This document shows, one piece after another, positions 5,009-7,642 of a DNA stretch of 7,642 nucleotides. Under the pieces are notes generated by a model. That model worked only from the letters and a program-made list of their open reading frames with translations, ran no database searches and was not told the origin of the DNA. Location of the stretch: the NCBI GenBank assembly GCA_003663525.1, contig QMUF01000069.1, positions 1 through 7,642 of the forward strand, written 5' to 3'. The stretch comes from Thermococci archaeon (lineage in GTDB: Archaea; Methanobacteriota_B; Thermococci; Thermococcales; Thermococcaceae). The position numbers and the translations under genes were made by a program. Every line of letters begins with the position of its first letter. Within the stretch, counting starts at the first letter, position 1.

Positions 5009-5255
5009 AAAGAATCTGGAACCTAACTAGATTGTTTAACATAAGAGAGACTGGAATTTCAAGAAAGGATGACACCTTACCACCGAGGATACTTGAAGAA
5101 CCTTACCGATGCCCCCAGATGATGAGGAAAGAGTTTCATTACCACCAGAAGAATTTAATAAGATGCTTGATGAATATTACCAGCTTAGAGAATGGGATGA
5201 AAATGGCATTCCAACTAAAGAAAAGCTTGCTGATCTAGGGTTAGGCAAGTTTTAA
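5005..5255 (+). pseudogene. C-terminal remnant of an AOR-family tungsten oxidoreductase, copy 2, with one frameshift
   Basis: From about 5005 the frame reads [15 protein letters not shown], then [16 protein letters not shown], the conserved region near the end of AOR-family enzymes. At about 5101-5108 the frame must shift by one base (CCTTACC where CCCTTACC is expected). It then continues from ATG 5109 with [20 protein letters not shown] and [16 protein letters not shown] to the stop at 5253-5255. Repaired, this is about 83 residues of a family of roughly 600. The N-terminal tungstopterin and 4Fe-4S regions are absent. The two remnants differ enough in sequence ([13 protein letters not shown] here, [13 protein letters not shown] in copy 1) to come from different paralogues. 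The frame from ATG 4981 is a chimera of repeat and AOR tail. Confidence 0.8.
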
Positions 5256-5267
5256 GAGGTGAAAGAT

Positions 5268-6308
5268 ATGAAATGGAAGATTGGAATAATTGGCTTTGGA
5301 AATGTAGGACAGGCTTTAGTTAGGATATTACATGCAAAGAAGGGAATTTTGAAGAAAAAGTATAGCTTTGATTTCAAAGTAATGGCAATTGCAGACCCTA
5401 TAAAGGGATCTGTTTATGACGAAAATGGCTTAGACCTTAAAGAAATAGTAGACCTCCTTAACACAAAAGGGAACATAAGAGATTATTCTAGAGGCATAAC
5501 GGATCTAGACAGCATAAAAATGATCAAAGAAACTAATACAAACTTAATAGTTGAAGCTACTCCAACAAACGTGAAAACTGGAGAACCAGGCTTAACCCAT
5601 ATAAAAACTGCTTTAGAAAATAAAAAACACGTAGTAACAACAAATAAAGGCCCTATTGCCTTAGCATATCCAGAGTTAATGAAGTTGGCTAAAGAAAATA
5701 ATGTTTACTTAAGATTTGAGGGAACTGTCTTAAGTGGAACTCCCTCAATAAACTTAGCTTTGGAGGCTTTAGCAGGATGTGATATCCTAAAAGTTCAGGG
5801 AATTGTTAATGGTACTACAAACTTCATATTAACCAAAATGGAAGAGGGCATGAGCTACGAAGATGCTCTAAAAGAGGCACAAAGATTAGGATATGCTGAA
5901 GCTGACCCAACTGCAGATGTTGAAGGGTGGGATGCAGCCGTCAAAACAGTCATAATAGCTAACGTCATGATGGGGGGAGATATAACCATAAAAGATGTGG
6001 ATAGGAAAGGAATAACTGAGATAACTTTGGAGGATGTTAAAAAGGCTAAGGAGAATAAAAAGAGAATAAAACTAATCGCAGAGGTTTACAGAGAGGGAGA
6101 GAAAATAAAGGCAAGAGTTTCCCCCAAAGAACTCCCTCTCACACACCCATTAGCCAATGTTATGGGAGCAATAAATGCTTTAACATTTACAACTGACCAC
6201 TTAGGAGATGTCACAATTATAGGGCCAGGAGCAGGAAGAATAGAAACAGGCCAAGCGCTATTAAATGACATCTTGGCAATCCATAGATGCTATAGTTGCT
6301 CTCACTAA
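5268..6308 (+). CDS. hom: Homoserine dehydrogenase
   Basis: A 346-residue enzyme of the aspartate pathway that reduces L-aspartate 4-semialdehyde to L-homoserine with NAD(P)H, toward threonine and methionine, in the cytoplasm. The Rossmann motif GFGNVG is at residues 9-14, TTNKGPIA at 124-131, NGTTNFIL at 181-188, the catalytic region EADPTADVEGWDAAVK at 211-226 with its family-conserved Asp and Lys, and GPGAGR at 319-324. There is no C-terminal ACT domain and no aspartate kinase fusion, so this is the short form, lacking the usual allosteric module. ATG 5268 is preferred to GTG 5259 because GAGGTG (5256-5261) is an ideal ribosome binding site 6 bases before it. The gene lies 12 bases after the AOR copy 2 stub. 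I see no clear promoter in the gap, so it may rely on one upstream of the stub. The last residues (CYSCSH) look atypical. Confidence 0.93.
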   Translation: MKWKIGIIGFGNVGQALVRILHAKKGILKKKYSFDFKVMAIADPIKGSVYDENGLDLKEIVDLLNTKGNIRDYSRGITDLDSIKMIKETNTNLIVEATPTNVKTGEPGLTHIKTALENKKHVVTTNKGPIALAYPELMKLAKENNVYLRFEGTVLSGTPSINLALEALAGCDILKVQGIVNGTTNFILTKMEEGMSYEDALKEAQRLGYAEADPTADVEGWDAAVKTVIIANVMMGGDITIKDVDRKGITEITLEDVKKAKENKKRIKLIAEVYREGEKIKARVSPKELPLTHPLANVMGAINALTFTTDHLGDVTIIGPGAGRIETGQALLNDILAIHRCYSCSH

Positions 6309-6494
6309 TCTTTTAAAGTCAATGCCATGTATTTACAAACTGAGAGATGAATATTCCCTTAGAGTACCTTTACATATTTCCACTTTTTAACACTAGTTAA
6401 TATTGGAGTCTCTGTACTTTTTATACCACCAATCTTTGCTATCTTCTCCAATAATCAATGCTACAAATTTCCTGGTAACTTCGTGGAAACTCGT
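6309..6494. other. Gene-poor interval with T-run terminator candidates
   Basis: No gene can be supported here. Two runs of five T on the plus strand (6384-6388 and 6418-6422) could act as archaeal intrinsic terminators for hom. On the minus strand, about 28 codons ending at a stop in 6395-6393 read EVTRKFVALIIGEDSKDWWY and onward. They look protein-like but have no start codon other than an internal TTG, and stop short of the IS6 remnant's end. This may be the stump of the gene into which that element inserted. Confidence 0.3.
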
Positions 6495-6497
6495 TTA

Positions 6498-7238
6498 TAA
6501 GTTTAATCTACTCTCGAGTGATACTGGGAGTATAATTTTGGCGTCACCTCTTGGAACCATTCAGTCACGTCACTAGGAGGAGAAGCAAACCGAGAGTACA
6601 ATCTAACAAAATTATGCCAGAAGGCAAACAAGAGAGCAAACCTATGACCCCTCCGCCAGTCATTACTCCTGAAATTATTCCAGAAACGCTTCCTCTTCAG
6701 CGTCCTAAACCAGCGTTCAATACTGTTCCTCGACCCGGAAGTTGCATGAACAAGGCCCATACCCAAGACTTAAAAGCAGACTTGTACCAGGCCGCCCTAT
6801 CAACTAGAAAAACAGACTACCCCTCACAGGATTTTAAAACCACCAGAATAACACCCTTGGCAACCCACCAGTTCATCGTCACAGTAACCCAACTGCTAGG
6901 ATTTCCCTGCTTTCAACGTCAATTGCAAGCTAAAGAAACCTCTTTCCCCCATTGATTTTTACCAGTCTCTCATCAACTGCGAGGAGTCTTAGCTGGTAAA
7001 CTACTTTTGCGAGTTTTTGAACTATTTCCCAAACTATTACGTGACTGATTTCAAGGAGTTCTAACGACTTATCGGTGGCTGAGGCCTTTCAGGCACGATT
7101 CTACTACTCTGATTTTCTTTTCTTCTAAAATTTTATTTCGGCGAAATGATTTTAAGACTGAAGTCATCCAAGAAATAATGATCGTAACCTTCACGTGCCC
7201 CCTTCTTTTTCCAAAGTGTTGTCAGAAATTTAAACTTA
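6498..7238 (-). mobile_element. Decayed IS6-family insertion sequence
   Basis: The transposase remnant is flanked by TAAGTTTAA at 6498-6506 and its inverse complement TTAAACTTA at 7230-7238. Beyond these 9 bases the ends match only weakly (a few of the next ten positions), so the inverted repeats are worn or slightly misplaced. The span of about 740 bases suits an IS6-family element with one transposase gene. I find no convincing target duplication outside the repeats. IS6 elements are abundant in Pyrococcus genomes and drive rearrangements by replicative transposition and recombination. Confidence 0.55.
6503..7167 (-). pseudogene. IS6-family DDE transposase, multiply disrupted
   Basis: Starting at ATG 7167 on the minus strand, the frames read EEKKIRVVESCLKGLS, then LELLEISHVIVWEIVQKLAK (helix-turn-helix) and LRLLAVDERLVKINGGKRFL, a TAG in place of the expected Trp codon (6932-6930), LAIDVESREILAVGLL (first catalytic Asp), a frameshift with stops near 6870-6885, VFLVDRAAWYK (second Asp, after another TAG at 6819-6817), a further shift near 6760, and finally HATSGSRNSIERWFRTLK (catalytic Glu) to FHNF-like tail FWHNFVRLYSRF and the stop near 6503. 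The D, D and E residues all survive, but at least three frame changes and two in-frame stops make it inactive. The longest intact piece is the 87-residue C-terminal frame at 6503-6766. Confidence 0.85.
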
Positions 7239-7304
7239 ATGCCCCCCTGTTTATCCTAACAGTATCAAATGGTATAGTGACAAATTAATATTAAACATTG
7301 TTAG

Positions 7305-7343
7305 GTGATATACTTATAATTAGTTTGTATCTACTATCTAGGG
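7305..7343 (+). promoter_or_regulatory. Promoter and ribosome binding site of the MFS transporter gene
   Basis: GATATACTTATAATTA (7307-7322) offers overlapping TATA boxes (ATATAC and TTATAAT) for initiation at about 7335-7343. AGGG at 7340-7343 lies 7 bases before ATG 7351 and is a plausible ribosome binding site, which favours the upstream ATATAC box so that the site is transcribed. The gene therefore has its own promoter, independent of the IS remnant. Between the IS end (7238) and this site, nothing else is recognised. Confidence 0.45.
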
Positions 7344-7350
7344 AAAAACC

Positions 7351-7642
7351 ATGAATTCCAAACAATCCCCTTCATTACGTAAATCTCAGTGGATAGTGCT
7401 TTTAATAGTGTTCTTAAGCACCCTAATTGGATATATAGCCCGTATGAGTGTTTCAGTAGCATTAAAATCTATCTCACAAAGTTTTAATTGGACAACATCT
7501 GAAGAAGGAAGTTTAGGTGGGATACTTTTGGGGATATTTCTTGTTAGCTATGGTATCTCAAATATATTCCTAAGTCCATTTATTGATAAAATCGGGGCTA
7601 AAAAAGTTTTGTCTATCTCAATACTCTCATGGTCTCTTACAC
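7351..7642 (+). CDS. Major facilitator superfamily transporter, N-terminal part (runs off window)
   Basis: ATG 7351 opens a frame that reaches the window end (97 complete codons). A short polar head (MNSKQSPSLRKSQ) is followed by transmembrane helix 1 (WIVLLIVFLSTLIGYIARMS, residues 14-33), an amphipathic loop with an acidic turn (TTSEEGSLGG), helix 2 (GGILLGIFLVSYGISNIFLS, 56-75), and SPFIDKIGAKKV (75-86), a version of the MFS loop 2-3 motif G-x-x-x-D-R/K-x-G-x-K/R-K. The arrangement, with R31 in helix 1, resembles anion:cation symporters (ACS family: hexuronate, galactonate and similar), but the fragment is too short for a substrate call. The gene looks intact as far as it goes. Confidence 0.8.
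   Translation, partial: MNSKQSPSLRKSQWIVLLIVFLSTLIGYIARMSVSVALKSISQSFNWTTSEEGSLGGILLGIFLVSYGISNIFLSPFIDKIGAKKVLSISILSWSLT

Noticed and set aside
6551..6955. 134-residue plus-strand frame
   Set aside because: It is antisense to the IS6 transposase remnant, whose conserved blocks are clear on the minus strand.
1..7642. CRISPR array or tRNA genes
   Set aside because: No regularly spaced repeat series was seen; the hairpin repeat has only three widely spaced copies. No cloverleaf with a T-loop was recognised.

Overview
The window looks like a degraded, insertion-sequence-rich accessory region of a hyperthermophilic archaeon of the order Thermococcales (Pyrococcus, Thermococcus or Palaeococcus). 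The evidence is a secreted Cys-rich protein ending in the CGP-CTERM anchor typical of that order, two remnants of tungsten-dependent aldehyde:ferredoxin oxidoreductases (AOR family), a decayed IS6-family transposase of the type common in Pyrococcus, archaeal TATA-type promoters and GGTG-type ribosome binding sites. No database search was run, so genus and species are not claimed.

Left part (1-2860, + strand): the tail of an unrecognised gene; a nucleotidyltransferase gene whose 5' end carries two frameshifts; then a two-gene type IV toxin-antitoxin / abortive-infection operon, abiEi-abiEii. This operon has a 9-bp inverted repeat lying over its promoter and start, as expected for AbiEi autoregulation. 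A 42-codon reading frame follows abiEii after 5 bases and stops inside a dispersed repeat. It looks like the stump of a third cistron.

Middle part (2860-5000, - strand): a surface protein with a cysteine cluster (CGP-CTERM), a MoaD-like small sulfur carrier ending in Gly-Gly, and the last 28 or so codons of an AOR gene. A GC-rich block with many perfect hairpins follows at 4600-4911. It has its own TATA-like promoter and ends in a decayed hairpin. I read it as the right end of an IS200/IS605-type (TnpB) element that kept its guide RNA (omega RNA) but lost tnpB. On the far side of the block, pointing the other way, is the C-terminal piece of a second AOR gene with a one-base frameshift. Two AOR genes, probably once divergent, thus seem to have lost their N-terminal parts at one scar.

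Right part (5000-7642): an intact homoserine dehydrogenase gene begins 12 bases after the second AOR stub. Next come about 190 bases without a clear gene, a badly decayed IS6-family transposase on the - strand (roughly 6498-7238), and the first 97 codons of a major facilitator transporter running off the window.

A degenerate repeat of about 40 bases (short hairpin, then GGCTTTC-like and AAAATG) occurs three times in the same orientation, at about 236, 2843 and 4970. The last two copies bracket the 2.1-kb minus-strand block. Intact genes I would trust are abiEi, abiEii, the CGP-CTERM protein, moaD, homoserine dehydrogenase and the partial transporter. The rest is debris or regulatory sequence.
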